NCBI GenBank assembly: GCA_964388955.1
Contig: CAYMCO010000034.1
Span: 1 to 62,383, forward strand
Source: CAYMCO01 sp964388955
GTDB taxonomy: Bacteria; Chloroflexota; Anaerolineae; Anaerolineales; E44-bin32
Reading direction: 5' to 3'
Length of the DNA: 62,383 bases
This document shows, one piece after another, positions 8,017 through 16,707 of this stretch. Made by a program: the position numbers and the translations under genes. Each line of letters begins with the position of its first letter. Position 1 is the first letter of the stretch. The notes beneath the pieces are model-generated. The model was not told the DNA's origin and made no database searches. It saw nothing but the letters and a program-made list of their open reading frames with translations.

Positions 8017-8217
8017 ATGGAAACATCGCTGAGAAGAAGGATACTTGCGCGCGTCGCAGAAACCCTGGCAGGGCTGTTTCCGAGGACGAGCAATGTGGAA
8101 GCCTATCCGGGATCGAAGGTTTTCGAGCAGATCTTGAACGGCCCCTCCACGCTCGGTGATCAACAGGAGATCATTGCCATAGCGGCTATGATCTCGGCTT
8201 CTGAGGCGCAAACATAG
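8017..8217 (+). CDS. Small hypothetical protein, possibly leaderless and PHO-box controlled
   Basis: A 66-residue reading frame beginning METSLRRRILARVAETLAGL, with a basic amphipathic N-terminus and a C-terminal Ala/Ile-rich segment. I do not recognise it. The only support is position: its ATG lies 7 nt after the -10-like TAGCCT of a PHO-box promoter, the spacing seen for other probable leaderless genes here. An alternative start is the ATG directly before it at 8014. It may instead be chance coding in decayed sequence ahead of the kinase pseudogene. Confidence 0.3.
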   Translation: METSLRRRILARVAETLAGLFPRTSNVEAYPGSKVFEQILNGPSTLGDQQEIIAIAAMISASEAQT

Positions 8218-8348
8218 CCGAAGCACATGAATGGCCATCCCACCACCTGCCAGTCATGGTGGACGGCAGAGTTGCATTCAACCACGTGACTGAACAAACA
8301 GGGCTTGGCTGTCGCTTGTTCACGCGCATGGTGGTGGGGAATCTCTGA

Positions 8349-9360
8349 GAGGCGCCGAGGGCAATCTGGATTGTAATAGGTCTGGTAGCCTTGGTGCTCT
8401 ATTTGACGTATTGCTGGCGACAGGACTCTTACGAACGGGCTGCGCTCCGCCGTCGCATTGGCGCCGTGACCAGAGAACTTGAAACCGCCTACTGGCAATT
8501 CTACACAGAGCAGGACAGAATGCGGGCAACTGCGGATAGCGGAACAGAATTGCTCCTGCGCTTAGACAAGGACTTGCGCTTGACCTACGCGAACAGCGCC
8601 GCACAGGGCATCTTCGGCCACCTTCGAGGGGATCCATCGCTCATCCGCTACTGTCGAGCCATCGAGTTGGAAGACTTGGCCAAGGAGGCGGTTGAGCACG
8701 GCAGTGCAGCTGAGAAAACCATCAACCTCAGGGGGCTCTTGTTCAGGGCGCGCGCGATACCCTCCGAAGGAGCGGTTCATATCGCCCTTCTCGACATCTC
8801 CGAACTGCAGCGGCTGCGTCAATCGAGGAAAGAACTGATCGCGAACCTCGCAGATGACTTGCGCACGCCCCTCGCCTCTCTCCGGCTGCTGACCGAGACC
8901 CTCAATGAAGCCGCAGGGCGAGGCCCCAAGATCGAAGAGCGACTGCCCACTGAAATCTCGACCGAGCCGGCCGAACTGGAGCAGATCACACGCGGGATGC
9001 ACGACCTTGCCGCGATTGAAACCGGGAAGCAGGTCACCCGCGTGGAGCCCATACCGTTGGATGAGATCACGGCTGAGGCCCTTCTTCGGGTGCAGGAACA
9101 GGTCCGCAACACCGGGGCCAAGATCAGGGCCGAAGTTGGAGAAGGGTTAATCGTCCTGGCCGATAAGGCCCCGGCAGCGCGCGGTGCAGAACGCACTTTA
9201 CAACGCGGTGAAGTACTCGCCGGAAGATAGCGGCATCGACATCAGCGGCGCTCGCGACACAGGAAGCGGCCAAGTTGTACTCACGATAGCAGATAACGGT
9301 GCTGGATTGGATCCGGATGAGCTCGAGCGCGTACTTGAACCCGCCTGGATATCGACTTAA
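8349..9360 (+). pseudogene. Decayed PhoR-like histidine kinase
   Basis: This parallels the kinase at 2028-3176: N-terminal hydrophobic segment, PAS-like region, then HisKA and HATPase parts. Damage is visible in four places. There is no good start codon (TTG at 8391 is the best). The H-box reads NLADDLRTPLASL, so the phosphoacceptor His is Asp. An extra base near the C-run at 9168-9172 shifts the frame, after which the N-box QNALYNAVKYSPE and G1 IADNGAGLDPDEL continue in another frame. A stop at 9358 then removes the G2 box. It is a dead duplicate of the PhoR gene, still under a PHO-box-like promoter. The stretch 8218-8348 holds no gene. Confidence 0.8.
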
Positions 9361-9647
9361 CCGACGGCCGCTGGTGTGCGATCGTGCAGGGAGAGACTGG
9401 CCAACAGATCCGGAAATGACTGTCGGGGCCCGGTCAACCTCACAAACCAAGCATCAAACCTACTTGAGCTGGTTCAGCTCTACATCTTCTCTATTTCAAT
9501 CTCCTCTCTTCCTGACGCATCCGCGCTTCATCCTGCGGGTGCATCAGGCCGTATGGCCGAGGGGCGCCAAGGCCATATTCCGGGAAGCCTTCGCACGAAG
9601 TCAACGGATTGGGGACTTGCAGGTTTTCGAAATCCCACAGAACCAGG
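9361..9647. other. Intergenic stretch, no gene seen
   Basis: Between the kinase pseudogene and the pstS regulatory region. Open frames exist on both strands, but none shows family features, a plausible start or conserved composition. It may be further decay of the kinase gene. Confidence 0.4.
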
Positions 9648-9700
9648 TTAAGGGCCCTTAATGCCACCTTGACCTCACGTTAACGGCTGTGGCTTATGAT
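9648..9700 (+). promoter_or_regulatory. PHO box and -10 box of pstS
   Basis: Four direct-repeat units begin at 9648 (TTAAGG), 9658 (TTAATG), 9669 (TTGACC) and 9680 (TTAACG), spaced 10, 11 and 11 bp. TATGAT (9695-9700) starts 15 nt after the last unit. There is no normal -35, as expected for an activator-dependent promoter. The spacing resembles PhoP boxes of Gram-positive bacteria (TTAACA-type repeats every 10-12 bp). Confidence 0.7.
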
Positions 9701-9748
9701 CGCCCACTGACAGACAAACCCAAGGTCATTTGGAGGAGGAATCCAAGA

Positions 9749-10855
9749 ATGACGTCCAAAATCCGCACGTTCTTCATCCTTTCGCTGCTGCTGACTGTGA
9801 TCCTGGCAGCCTGCGGCGGCGGTGGCACTGCGGAGCCCACTTCGCAACCACAAGCCCAGCAGACTGCCATGCCCGGGACGGAGCTGCACGCCGATCTGCT
9901 CGGCGCAGGGGCATCATTCCCCGCCCCCATCTACCTGGAGTGGATCGCCAAATACACGACGGACGTCCAGCCCGGTGTGAGCATCAACTACCAATCCATT
10001 GGCTCGGGAGGCGGCGTGGAGCAATTCATCGGCCAGCAGACCGACTTCGGCGCCTCCGACGCCTTCCTGACCGACGCCGAAATCGCCGACGCCACCGCGG
10101 CGCGCGGTTGCTCCCCGCTCCACATCCCGACCGTATTTGGCGCCGTGTCTATCGGCTACCATCTCGAGGGTGTCGATAGCCTCACGTTGTCCGGCCCTGT
10201 GTTGGCGGACATCTACCTGGGGAATGTGAATAACTGGAGCGATCCGGCCATCGCGGACCTCAATTCGGGCGTGACCCTTCCGGACGAGGATATCATCGTC
10301 GCCCACCGCTCCGACGGATCCGGGACCACCAACATCTTCACTACCTATCTGAGCAGCGTCTCCCAAGAATGGGCCGATGGGCCCGGCGCGGGCAAGGAAG
10401 TGGAGTGGCCGGCGCCCAACTCCGTGGGCGGGGAGAAGAACGACGGGGTGGCGGCCCAGATCCAGCAGAACCCCGGCGCAGTGGGCTACATCGAGCTGTC
10501 CTATGCCATCACCAACAACATTCCTGTCGCCGCGATAATCAACGCCGATGGCAATGCCATCGAGCCAACGCTGGCCTCCACCGCCGCCGCCGCTGACGGC
10601 CTGGACATCCCCGATGACCTTCGGTTCAATATTCTTAACGTCGGCGGGCAGGGTTATCCCATCGCGGGAGCGACCTGGCTGCTCGCCTGGAACTGTGGCT
10701 ATGAGGATAACGTCGCCGCTGCCTTGAAGGACTGGATCACGTGGGATCTCACCCAGGGCGACGCCCTCGCCGAGGAGCTGCTGTACTCGCCCCTGGCAGA
10801 CTCGCTTCAACAGCGGGCGCTGGAAAAGGTCGACCTGATCAATTCGGAAGGATAG
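9749..10855 (+). CDS. pstS: PstS phosphate-binding lipoprotein
   Basis: The periplasmic/extracellular phosphate-binding subunit of the Pst ABC importer, 368 residues. A lipoprotein signal with lipobox LAAC (Cys22) is followed by a Gly/Ser-rich linker and the mature domain. Phosphate-site motifs GAGASFPAPIY, GSGGGVEQF and HRSDGSGTTNIF are visible. The ATG at 9749 has a strong GGAGGAGGA ribosome binding site; an upstream ATG at 9689 lies within the promoter region and is rejected. It is first in pstSCAB-phoU behind a PHO box. Confidence 0.97.
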   Translation: MTSKIRTFFILSLLLTVILAACGGGGTAEPTSQPQAQQTAMPGTELHADLLGAGASFPAPIYLEWIAKYTTDVQPGVSINYQSIGSGGGVEQFIGQQTDFGASDAFLTDAEIADATAARGCSPLHIPTVFGAVSIGYHLEGVDSLTLSGPVLADIYLGNVNNWSDPAIADLNSGVTLPDEDIIVAHRSDGSGTTNIFTTYLSSVSQEWADGPGAGKEVEWPAPNSVGGEKNDGVAAQIQQNPGAVGYIELSYAITNNIPVAAIINADGNAIEPTLASTAAAADGLDIPDDLRFNILNVGGQGYPIAGATWLLAWNCGYEDNVAAALKDWITWDLTQGDALAEELLYSPLADSLQQRALEKVDLINSEG

Positions 10856-10920
10856 CGGCAACGATCATGCGCTCAGTTCGTTGTACCGCAGGCGCAGAAG
10901 CTGTGCATCGATCGTGTGCA

Positions 10921-10956
10921 GGCCCCTGGCGAGTATGCATTCAGACCGAAGGGGCC
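10921..10956. repeat. Inverted repeat in the pstS-pstC gap
   Basis: GGCCCCT (10921-10927) pairs with AGGGGCC (10950-10956) across 22 nt. Stem-loops after pstS often make the binding protein more abundant than the membrane subunits. That role is inferred. Confidence 0.35.
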
Positions 10957-11027
10957 GCAAACGGAGTGGGGCTGAGACAAGCCCAACCCGTTCACGGTCG
11001 TGAAGCCGTATCCATGGGAAAGGGTTC

Positions 11028-12017
11028 ATGACAACTGAAACCGGAAGTCTCCTCACGCGCACACCGCATGCGGGCTCGAAATCCCAGGCGGACAAATGGT
11101 TCCACTGGATCCTGATGGTCGCGGGAGCGAGCGTGCTCCTTGTCTTGGGCTGGATGCTGGTCTCGACGGCCGCGGACGCCTGGCCGGTGTTCAAGGAAAG
11201 CGGGCTTTCCTTCATCACCAGCAGCCAGTGGGACCCTGGAATCTCGCGCACGGATGTTACAGGCAAATATGGCGCGCTGGCTTTTATCGTGGGCACTCTC
11301 GTCACCTCGGCCATCGCGCTGCTGATCGCCGTCCCCCTGGCCGTGGGGAACGCGCTCTATCTCACTCAGGTGGCACCCAGGTGGCTGCGCGGCCCGCTCA
11401 CCTATGCCGTCGAGCTGCTGGCCGCAGTGCCAAGTGTGGTCTATGGGCTGTGGGGGTTGCTCTTCTTCGTCCCCGTGGTCCTTCGGCCGATCATGAAATT
11501 CTTGGCCGGGACGCTGGGGGAATTCATCCCATTCCTCGGCGGGCCGGTGGTGACCTACAACTATTTTGCCGCCGGAGTGGTCCTCTCGATCATGATCCTG
11601 CCGATCATCACCGCGATTGCTCGCGAGGTGATGTCCAATACCCCGAATTCGGAGATCTTCGCCGCCTATGCGCTGGGCTCCACGCGCTGGGAGATGTTGC
11701 GACAGGTCGTGCTGCCCAGAGCCCGAGCGGGAATCATCGGCGCGACCATGATCGGGCTGGGCCGGGCGTTGGGGGAGACCATCGCCGTGGCTATGCTGAT
11801 CGGCGGATCGCAGCAGATCCCGCACAGCATCTTTGGGGGTGGGCAATCGATGGCGGGCATCATCGCCATCACTTTTCAGGAGGCCTCTCCCGAGAACGTC
11901 AGGGCGCTCCTCGGCGTTGGCGTTGCCCTCTTTGTGATCACCGTGATCGTCAACATGGCGGCACGGTGGATCATATCGCTCACCGGCGGCCGGTTGGCGG
12001 GAGGCGGGGGCCGGTGA
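11028..12017 (+). CDS. pstC: PstC phosphate ABC transporter permease
   Basis: A 329-residue permease with six predicted membrane segments and the EAA loop (EIFAAYALGSTRWEMLRQVVLP). Family features AVPSVVYGLWGLLFFVP and GLGRALGETIAVAMLIGG are present. It forms the membrane channel with PstA. The ATG at 11028 follows GGGAAAGGG. The stop overlaps the GTG start of pstA (GTGA), so the pair is translationally coupled. Confidence 0.97.
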   Translation: MTTETGSLLTRTPHAGSKSQADKWFHWILMVAGASVLLVLGWMLVSTAADAWPVFKESGLSFITSSQWDPGISRTDVTGKYGALAFIVGTLVTSAIALLIAVPLAVGNALYLTQVAPRWLRGPLTYAVELLAAVPSVVYGLWGLLFFVPVVLRPIMKFLAGTLGEFIPFLGGPVVTYNYFAAGVVLSIMILPIITAIAREVMSNTPNSEIFAAYALGSTRWEMLRQVVLPRARAGIIGATMIGLGRALGETIAVAMLIGGSQQIPHSIFGGGQSMAGIIAITFQEASPENVRALLGVGVALFVITVIVNMAARWIISLTGGRLAGGGGR

Positions 12018-12928
12018 GAGCCGCCAAACCCACGCCCATCCATCCGAGGCCAGGCTTGCGACCCCTGCGCGAGCGCACACCGAACGCCAATGCCCGCAGG
12101 CGTCGGGATCTGTTGGTCCATACCCTGCTCTTTATGGCCGTCTCGCTGGCACTCATCCCGCTGGGGTTGATCCTTTACCAGGTGATCCAACGTGGGGCCG
12201 CCGCGATGTCCTGGGAGTTTCTCACCTCTGTGCAGTTGATTTCGCTCAGCCGGGAGGGGGGCGGCTATCTGAACGGTCTAATCGGCACCCTGTATATGGT
12301 CGCCATCGCTACGGCCCTTGCCGGCCCGCTGGGGATCGCCGCCGCCACCTACGTGGTTGAATATTCGGACAGCCGATTGGCACCGCTCATCCGGTTCTTC
12401 ACCGACGTGATGACCGGCGTGCCCTCGATCTTTGTGGGCTTGTTCATCTACGCCGTATTCGTCCAGCCCGGGCCGGGGTTCTCCACATTGGCGGGCGCGC
12501 TCGCGCTCAGCCTGCTGATGATCCCCATCATCGCGCGTGCGTCGGAGGAGATCATCCGTCTCGTCCCCGATGACCTGCGCAGCGCGGCCTATGCGCTGGG
12601 CGCCCGCCGCTGGCAGGTGGTAATGAAGGTGGTGCTGCCCAGCGCCCTCGACGGGTTGATCACCGGGATGATGCTCGCCGTCGCCCGCGCCGCCGGGGAG
12701 ACCGCTCCCCTGCTGCTTACCGCGTTGGGCGCCTTCACCATCGTCCCGCAGTTGCTCGGAAAACCTCAGGCGGCCCTGCCGCTGATTATCTACAATGAAG
12801 CGCGCGGCCCCTTCGAACCGGCACACGCCCGGGCATGGGCCGGGGCGCTGGAGTTGATGCTGCTGGTGTTGATCTTGACCCTGATCTCCCGTTTCATCGG
12901 GCGCAGATCTCAGGCGGGAGGGCCATAA
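12014..12928 (+). CDS. pstA: PstA phosphate ABC transporter permease
   Basis: A 304-residue permease paired with PstC. It has a basic N-terminus, six membrane segments, GVPSIFVGLFIYAVFV, the EAA loop (DLRSAAYALGARRWQVVMKVVLP) and ARAAGETAPLLLTALG. The GTG at 12014 overlaps the pstC stop. A longer in-frame opening extends back to 11096 but only shadows pstC, so it is not used. It lies directly before pstB. Confidence 0.96.
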   Translation: MRAAKPTPIHPRPGLRPLRERTPNANARRRRDLLVHTLLFMAVSLALIPLGLILYQVIQRGAAAMSWEFLTSVQLISLSREGGGYLNGLIGTLYMVAIATALAGPLGIAAATYVVEYSDSRLAPLIRFFTDVMTGVPSIFVGLFIYAVFVQPGPGFSTLAGALALSLLMIPIIARASEEIIRLVPDDLRSAAYALGARRWQVVMKVVLPSALDGLITGMMLAVARAAGETAPLLLTALGAFTIVPQLLGKPQAALPLIIYNEARGPFEPAHARAWAGALELMLLVLILTLISRFIGRRSQAGGP

Positions 12929-12948
12929 AGCGCACCTCTGGGCTCTTG

Positions 12949-13848
12949 ATGGCGCTGCAGGGAGACAAACAGGGAAGCGCAAAGCAAAATGTATATGAGA
13001 CCATTGGGGAGGCAGATTTGAAATCCATCCTGAGAATGAGCCCGCCGGCGATGGGGGCGAGCTCGGCCGCACCGGCGGAGCCCCCAGAAGCCGTAATCTC
13101 CACAGAGGGCCTCACGGTCTACTATGGGAACTTCTGGGCAGTGCGGGACGTGACCATCGACTTCCGCACCAACAAGATCACCGCCCTCATCGGCCCCTCC
13201 GGATGCGGCAAATCGACCGTGCTGCGCTCTCTGAATCGCATGAATGATCTGGTGCCGGGCGCCAAAGTGACCGGCCGGGTCAGCTATCACGGCGAGGATA
13301 TCTACCACCCGGATATCGACCCGGTGGAAGTCCGCCGCCGGATCGGGATGGTGTTCCAGAAGCCAAATCCCTTCCCCAAGAGTGTATTTGAGAATGTCGC
13401 CTGGGGGGCGCGCATCAACGGCATAGGGGGCGATATGGACGAATTGGTCGAGACCGCCTTGCGCGATGCTGCGCTGTGGGACGAAGTGAAGGACAAGCTC
13501 GGCCAGAGCGGGCTGTCCTTGTCTGGCGGTCAACAGCAGCGCCTGTGCATCGCACGCGCCATCGCCGTGAAGCCGGATGTCATCCTGATGGACGAGCCCT
13601 GCTCAGCGCTGGACCCGATCGCGACCCTGCGGATCGAAGAGCTCATGCGCGAACTCTCCGAGCGATATACCATCGTCATTGTGACCCACAACATGCAGCA
13701 GGCGGCGCGCGTTTCCGACTTCACCGGTATGATGATGCTGGACGAGAGCCGCGCCGGAAGAATGATTGAATACGACGACACAAATGTGATCTTCACCCGG
13801 CCATCCGACCACCGGACAGAGGATTACGTCACCGGACGCTTCGGATAA
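12949..13848 (+). CDS. pstB: PstB phosphate ABC transporter ATPase
   Basis: The ATPase that powers phosphate uptake, 299 residues from this start. Walker A GPSGCGKST (82-90), Q-loop VFQKPNPFPKSVFENV, signature LSGGQQQRLCIA, Walker B VILMDEPCSALDP and VTHNMQQAARVSDF are clear. The start is uncertain: the ATG at 12949 has its purine run too far away, while a TTG at 13018 has GGGGAGG 5 nt upstream and gives 276 residues, closer to the usual 250-270. The first 48 residues are unconserved in appearance. Confidence 0.96.
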   Translation: MALQGDKQGSAKQNVYETIGEADLKSILRMSPPAMGASSAAPAEPPEAVISTEGLTVYYGNFWAVRDVTIDFRTNKITALIGPSGCGKSTVLRSLNRMNDLVPGAKVTGRVSYHGEDIYHPDIDPVEVRRRIGMVFQKPNPFPKSVFENVAWGARINGIGGDMDELVETALRDAALWDEVKDKLGQSGLSLSGGQQQRLCIARAIAVKPDVILMDEPCSALDPIATLRIEELMRELSERYTIVIVTHNMQQAARVSDFTGMMMLDESRAGRMIEYDDTNVIFTRPSDHRTEDYVTGRFG

Positions 13849-13881
13849 ATCTCCTTTAATGTACAATGTTGGCAGGTGAGC

Positions 13882-14571
13882 ATGATGACAAGAGAAACGT
13901 TGGATCGGAACATCGAGACCCTGAAGGACGAGTTGCTGGTCCTCGCCGGCATGGTGCAGAAGGCGACCCTGGACGCAGTGGCCGCGCTCAAGGATCGGGA
14001 TCTGACCGCCTCACATACGGTATACGTCAATGACCGGGAAATCAATCGGAAGCGCTTCGACATTGAGATCAACAGCCTGATCACCATCGCCACTCAACAG
14101 GCCATCGCCCGCGATCTGCGCATCCTGGCCTCTATTCTGGAGGTGGCCGGAGAACTCGAGCGCATGGGCGACTACGCCAAAGGAATCGCTCGCATCAACT
14201 CCATGATTGGGGACAGCAAAATGCCAGCGGCGATAAAGGACCTGCCGCGCATGGCCGAGCTGGCGGTGGATATGCTCGACCGCGCCGTGGCTGCATTTCT
14301 CGAGTACGACGCCGAAGCGGCGCGCAAGATTCCCAATGATGATGATCTCGTGGACGGGATGTTCAACAAGATCTACTATCAGCTCGTCGACGACATGATC
14401 CAGGATCCAGCAGCGATTGACCCTTCGAATCACCTGCAATGGGCGGCTCACAACCTGGAGCGCTTGGCCGATCGAGTCACCAATATCTGCGAGCGAACTA
14501 TTTTCGTTGCTACCGGAAACATCATGGAGTTGGACCGCACCGACGACGAGTGGAAGCACGCCGCCTCCTAG
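13882..14571 (+). CDS. phoU: PhoU phosphate-signalling regulator
   Basis: A 229-residue cytosolic protein of two three-helix PhoU repeats, which links the Pst transporter to PhoR and keeps the kinase off when phosphate is plentiful. Metal-site-like acidic motifs appear in LERMGDYAKGIARI (first repeat) and LERLADRVTNICERTIF (second repeat). AGGTGAG precedes ATGs at 13882 and 13885; a GTG at 13876 lies 8 nt after TACAAT (13862-13867) and would be a leaderless alternative. It is the last gene of the pst cluster. Confidence 0.95.
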   Translation: MMTRETLDRNIETLKDELLVLAGMVQKATLDAVAALKDRDLTASHTVYVNDREINRKRFDIEINSLITIATQQAIARDLRILASILEVAGELERMGDYAKGIARINSMIGDSKMPAAIKDLPRMAELAVDMLDRAVAAFLEYDAEAARKIPNDDDLVDGMFNKIYYQLVDDMIQDPAAIDPSNHLQWAAHNLERLADRVTNICERTIFVATGNIMELDRTDDEWKHAAS

Positions 14572-14596
14572 AGACCGTCCCCTGCCGACACGCCAC

Positions 14597-14614
14597 GGGG
14601 GCATTTCGGCCCCC
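14597..14614. terminator. GC-only hairpin between convergent phoU and gyrB
   Basis: GGGGGC-ATTTCG-GCCCCC forms a strong 6-bp stem between converging genes. No T-tract follows on either strand, so termination is possible but unproven. Confidence 0.4.
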
Positions 14615-14766
14615 AGCCCGATTCCCTCCCCTTGCGCAAGGAATTGACCCCAACGGCGATCGCGCACCATACCCGCCCGGCACGATGCGCCCGAGGCACT
14701 TGACTGAGTTCTCTTTCGAGGCAAACGCTTCACCACCCTGAGGGTAGGCGAAGACAATGGCCTTCG

Positions 14767-16698
14767 CTAGATATCCAGGTTTCGCACCTCATGCGCATGT
14801 GTCTGGATGAAGCGCCGGCGTGGGGGGACTGACGATCCCATCAGCATATCGAAGGTGCGATCCGCAGCGGCCGCATCCTCCACAGTCACTTGCAGCAGCG
14901 TGCGGTTCTCAGGGTCCATTGTCGTTTCCCACAGTTGGGAGGGGTTCATCTCCCCCAGGCCCTTGTATCGCTGCAAGCCGGCCTTCTCACGAGAAGCGCC
15001 CAACTTCTGCAGCGCCTTCTTCAAACCGGCTTCGGTGTACACGTACTGCGTGTCCCGATTGTGGCTCAGGCGGTACAGAGGCGGCTGGGCGATAAACAGG
15101 TGCCCCTCCTCGATCAATTCCGGCATGTATCGGAAGAAGAAGGTGAGCAGCAGCGTGCGGATATGGCTGCCATCGACGTCCGCGTCTGTCATGATGATCA
15201 CGCGCCCGTAGCGCAGGTTTTCCAGATCGAAGGACTCTCCGATCCCGACGCCAAGGGCGGAAATGAGCGCTTTGACCTCGTTGTTGGAAAGGATCTTGTC
15301 AAGCCGCGCCCGCTCGGTGTTCAGAATCTTGCCGCGCAGCGGCAGGATGGCCTGGAAGTGGCGGTCACGGCCCTGCTTGGCGGAGCCGCCGGCCGAGTCA
15401 CCCTCCACGATATACAGTTCGCATTTGTTTGGATCGCGCTCCGAGCAATCCGCCAGCTTTCCCGGCAGGGTGAGGCTCTCCAGGGCGCTCTTGCGGATCA
15501 CCAGGTCACGGGCTTTTCGGGCTGCATCGCGCGCCCTAGCCGAGGTCAGGCACTTGGAAACAATCGCTTTGGCGGCGCGTGGGTTTTCCTCCAAGAAGGT
15601 GCTGAAATAGTCCCCGAGCACGCTTTGCACCTGAGTCTGCACCTCGGGATTCATCAGCTTGACCTTGGTCTGGCTCTCAAACTGCGGGTCACGGTGCTTG
15701 ACGCTCACGATTGCGGTCAAGCCTTCGCGGGTGTCCTCGCCGCTGAAGTTGTCGTCCGAGTCCTTGAGAAGCGATGCCTTGCGGGCGTAATCGTTGATGG
15801 TGCGCGTGATCGCCGCCCGCAGTCCAGTCATATGGGTGCCGCCGTCGACGGTGTTGATGGTGTTGGCGAAGGAGTAGACGGACTCGGCGAACGCGTCCGT
15901 GTACTGAAGCGCCACCTCGATCCCCGTGCCATCGACCTCTTTCTGCACAAAGGCGATCGGGTGAAGTGTGCTCCGATTGCGATTGATGTAGCGCACGAAG
16001 GACTCGATGCCGCCCTCGAAATAGAAGGTCATCTCCCGGTCCTTGCGTTCGTCCAGGAGGCAGATGGCGACGCCGCCTGTGACGAAAGCCATCTCCCGGA
16101 AACGCTGCATCAGCGTTTCGAAGCGGTAGTCCATGTCTTTCTCGAAGATCTCCCTGTCATACCGGAAGGTGGTCTTGGTGCCGGTCTCGCCCTTCCTGGT
16201 CTTGCCGATTTCCTTGACGGGAGCGATAGGTGCGCCGCGCTCGTAGCGCTGGAAGTAGAGCTTGCCGCCCCGCTTGACCTCCACTTCACACCACTCGGAA
16301 AGGGCATTCACCGCCGAGACGCCGACGCCGTGCAGGCCACCGGAAACCTTGTAGCCCTCGCCGCCGAATTTCGCCCCGGCGTGCAGGGTAGTCATGACTA
16401 CCTCGAGGGCGGGCTTCTTCTTCTCCGGATGCATGCCGACCGGGATTCCGCGCCCATCGTCCTCGACGGTCACGCTGCTGTCGGGATGGATGATCACGTT
16501 GATAGAGGTGCACGCCTCGGCCAGCGCCTCATCGATGGAGTTGTCCACCACCTCGTAGACCATATGGTGCAGCGCCTTGATGTCCGTGCCGCCCACATAC
16601 ATGCCCGGGCGGCGGCGCACCGCTTCCAGGCCTTCCAGCACCTGGATGTCCTTCGCGGCGTAGCTGCTGACCTTCCTGCTCGATTTCTTCGCTGCCAT
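14767..16698 (-). CDS. gyrB: DNA gyrase subunit B
   Basis: The ATPase subunit of type II topoisomerase, 643 residues, the short form without the proteobacterial insert. The GHKL ATPase shows EVVDNSIDEALA, EDDGRGIPVG and GGLHGVGVSAVNALS. The TOPRIM domain shows VEGDSAGGSAKQGRDR, LRGKILNTE and TDADVDGSHIRTLLL, and the tail has QRYKGLGEMNPSQLWETTM. ParE is a possible alternative, but no gyrA/parC is nearby to decide. The ATG at 16698 follows GAGGAG; a GTG two codons upstream is the other choice. It lies 9 nt after a membrane protein gene and is probably cotranscribed. Confidence 0.93.
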   Translation of the reverse strand: MAAKKSSRKVSSYAAKDIQVLEGLEAVRRRPGMYVGGTDIKALHHMVYEVVDNSIDEALAEACTSINVIIHPDSSVTVEDDGRGIPVGMHPEKKKPALEVVMTTLHAGAKFGGEGYKVSGGLHGVGVSAVNALSEWCEVEVKRGGKLYFQRYERGAPIAPVKEIGKTRKGETGTKTTFRYDREIFEKDMDYRFETLMQRFREMAFVTGGVAICLLDERKDREMTFYFEGGIESFVRYINRNRSTLHPIAFVQKEVDGTGIEVALQYTDAFAESVYSFANTINTVDGGTHMTGLRAAITRTINDYARKASLLKDSDDNFSGEDTREGLTAIVSVKHRDPQFESQTKVKLMNPEVQTQVQSVLGDYFSTFLEENPRAAKAIVSKCLTSARARDAARKARDLVIRKSALESLTLPGKLADCSERDPNKCELYIVEGDSAGGSAKQGRDRHFQAILPLRGKILNTERARLDKILSNNEVKALISALGVGIGESFDLENLRYGRVIIMTDADVDGSHIRTLLLTFFFRYMPELIEEGHLFIAQPPLYRLSHNRDTQYVYTEAGLKKALQKLGASREKAGLQRYKGLGEMNPSQLWETTMDPENRTLLQVTVEDAAAADRTFDMLMGSSVPPRRRFIQTHAHEVRNLDI

Positions 16699-16707
16699 AC
16701 ACACTCC

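Noticed and set aside
9299..9661. A 120-codon open frame before pstS
   Set aside because: It starts inside the kinase pseudogene, runs through the PHO box and shows no family features or ribosome binding site.
11096..12013. A possible 306-residue N-terminal extension of pstA
   Set aside because: It lies entirely within pstC in another frame; the GTG at 12014 overlapping the pstC stop gives the normal PstA length.
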